A stretch of DNA of 52,948 nucleotides from Afipia sp. (GTDB lineage: Bacteria > Pseudomonadota > Alphaproteobacteria > Rhizobiales > Xanthobacteraceae), in NCBI GenBank assembly GCA_017474385.1, contig JAFVHU010000005.1:1-52948 (forward strand), read 5' to 3'. The position numbers were made by a program, and so were the translations under genes. Shown in pieces: positions 52,436 through 52,948 of this stretch (the stretch's first letter is position 1; each line of letters opens with the position of its first letter). The notes below the pieces were generated by a model. It searched no databases and had not been told where the DNA came from. It saw only the letters and a program-made list of their open reading frames with translations.

Positions 52436-52470
52436 GGTCGTCGAATTGTAAGGTGTTCGAGGCCGGACTA

Positions 52471-52948
52471 TCAGGCCGACTTGGTGTAGGACGCAACCTT
52501 CGCGAAGTTGTCCTGCGCGGTCTTCGCACCGTCGGCGATCAGCTTGCCGAAGTATTCGGTGGTCGCCTTGGCGCGCGACATCACGACTTCGCCCTGAGCG
52601 CGGAGCAGATCGCCCTGGATCGTCACGGCTTCGTTCAGCGACTTCGCCGACGCCAGCTTGTCGATACCAGCGAACAGCGCCTGCGCGTCTTCGTAAACGG
52701 CCTGCTGGATGCTGCGGGAGATCTTCGCGGTCTCGCTGACCGAACCAGCAACAGCGGTTTCGATCGCCGAGGTCACCTTTTCCGAACCGGTGTGGATTTC
52801 GGCAGCGCGGTCCTTGGCGGTGCCGGCGGCCTTCTTCACGAACTCACGAGCAGCTTCAGGAACTTCCACGTTCGGGAAATTCTTCAGCGCGTCGGTGACG
52901 GGCGCGAAAGCGGTCTTCACGGTGTTCAGCACGGACTCGGTGTTGAAA
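52471..52948 (-). CDS. Phasin family protein (5' end outside window)
   Basis: The visible 158 or so residues read FNTESVLNTVKTAF at the window edge and continue through VPEAAREFVKKAAGTAKDRA, AIETAVAGSVSETAKISRS and SRAKATTEYFGKLIADGAKT to the stop, a helical, Ala-rich protein with the phasin_2 pattern. Phasins coat polyhydroxyalkanoate granules. A GTG at 52932 is in frame, but the reading continues upstream of it, so the true start probably lies beyond the window. A terminator follows the stop. Confidence 0.85.
   Translation of the reverse strand, partial: FNTESVLNTVKTAFAPVTDALKNFPNVEVPEAAREFVKKAAGTAKDRAAEIHTGSEKVTSAIETAVAGSVSETAKISRSIQQAVYEDAQALFAGIDKLASAKSLNEAVTIQGDLLRAQGEVVMSRAKATTEYFGKLIADGAKTAQDNFAKVASYTKSA

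Overview
The window looks like a chromosomal piece of an alphaproteobacterium of the Bradyrhizobiaceae/Nitrobacteraceae group (Rhodopseudomonas, Bradyrhizobium, Afipia, Nitrobacter). The basis is the high GC content, the hopanoid gene order with a probable C-2 methylase, the many Liv-type and Bug-type solute systems, and the short palindromic repeats scattered between genes. The genus assignment is inference; there is no rRNA or tRNA in the window to anchor it. About 48 protein genes are supported, one or two of them cut by the window edges.

Region 1 (1-9255, all minus strand): hopanoid lipids. A tightly packed operon runs hpnB, hpnC, hpnD, hpnE, shc (squalene-hopene cyclase) and the first 36 codons of hpnG, with junctions of 9 bases or less. 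HpnC, HpnD and HpnE make squalene from farnesyl diphosphate, Shc cyclises it, and HpnG and HpnB act on side-chain extension or decoration. Upstream lie a BaiN/HI0933-type flavoprotein and a B12-binding radical SAM protein that is probably the hopanoid C-2 methylase HpnP, with a candidate EcfG (general stress sigma factor) promoter.

Region 2 (9.4-14.1 kb, plus strand): an MDR-family NADP-dependent oxidoreductase, a small membrane protein that looks inserted and carries a second copy of the oxidoreductase gene's 3' end, an oxalate/formate-type MFS transporter, and a gamma-glutamyltransferase-family enzyme.

Region 3 (14.2-38.9 kb): sugar and sugar-acid catabolism. A minus-strand operon encodes a sugar ABC importer (ATPase, Tat-type binding protein, two permeases), a DenD-like dehydrogenase, 2-keto-3-deoxygluconate kinase and KDPG aldolase. 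Divergent from it is an IlvD/Edd sugar-acid dehydratase followed by two SDR dehydrogenases. Then come a DUF4399 protein, a truncated MFS gene and a long minus-strand array read from 38952 down to 26248. In transcription order this array holds a Liv-type ABC importer with a fused LivM-LivG subunit, an Ldh-family oxidoreductase, an HpcH/HpaI aldolase, a UxaA/GarD-type dehydratase, a small AT-rich gene, a fatty acid desaturase, an orphan Bug receptor and a second IlvD/Edd dehydratase. The dehydratase-aldolase-oxidoreductase set resembles a galactarate/glucarate route.

Region 4 (39-48.6 kb): a secreted protein of unknown function, an MMPL/RND transporter, the tRNA hydroxylase-type rhodanese TrhO, SlyX, and a second complete Liv-type importer on the plus strand. 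Region 5 (48.6-52.9 kb): a saccharopine-dehydrogenase-like protein, an alpha/beta hydrolase, a DUF445 membrane protein and a phasin cut by the window end.

The most striking unexplained structure is a pair of adjacent 74-75 bp palindromes at 34161-34235 and 34249-34322. They have different sequences but the same architecture: CTAG ends, a 10-bp outer stem and a 3-nt bulge at the same place. No recognisable transcriptional regulator is encoded anywhere in the window. No CRISPR array, tRNA, rRNA or intact insertion sequence was seen.
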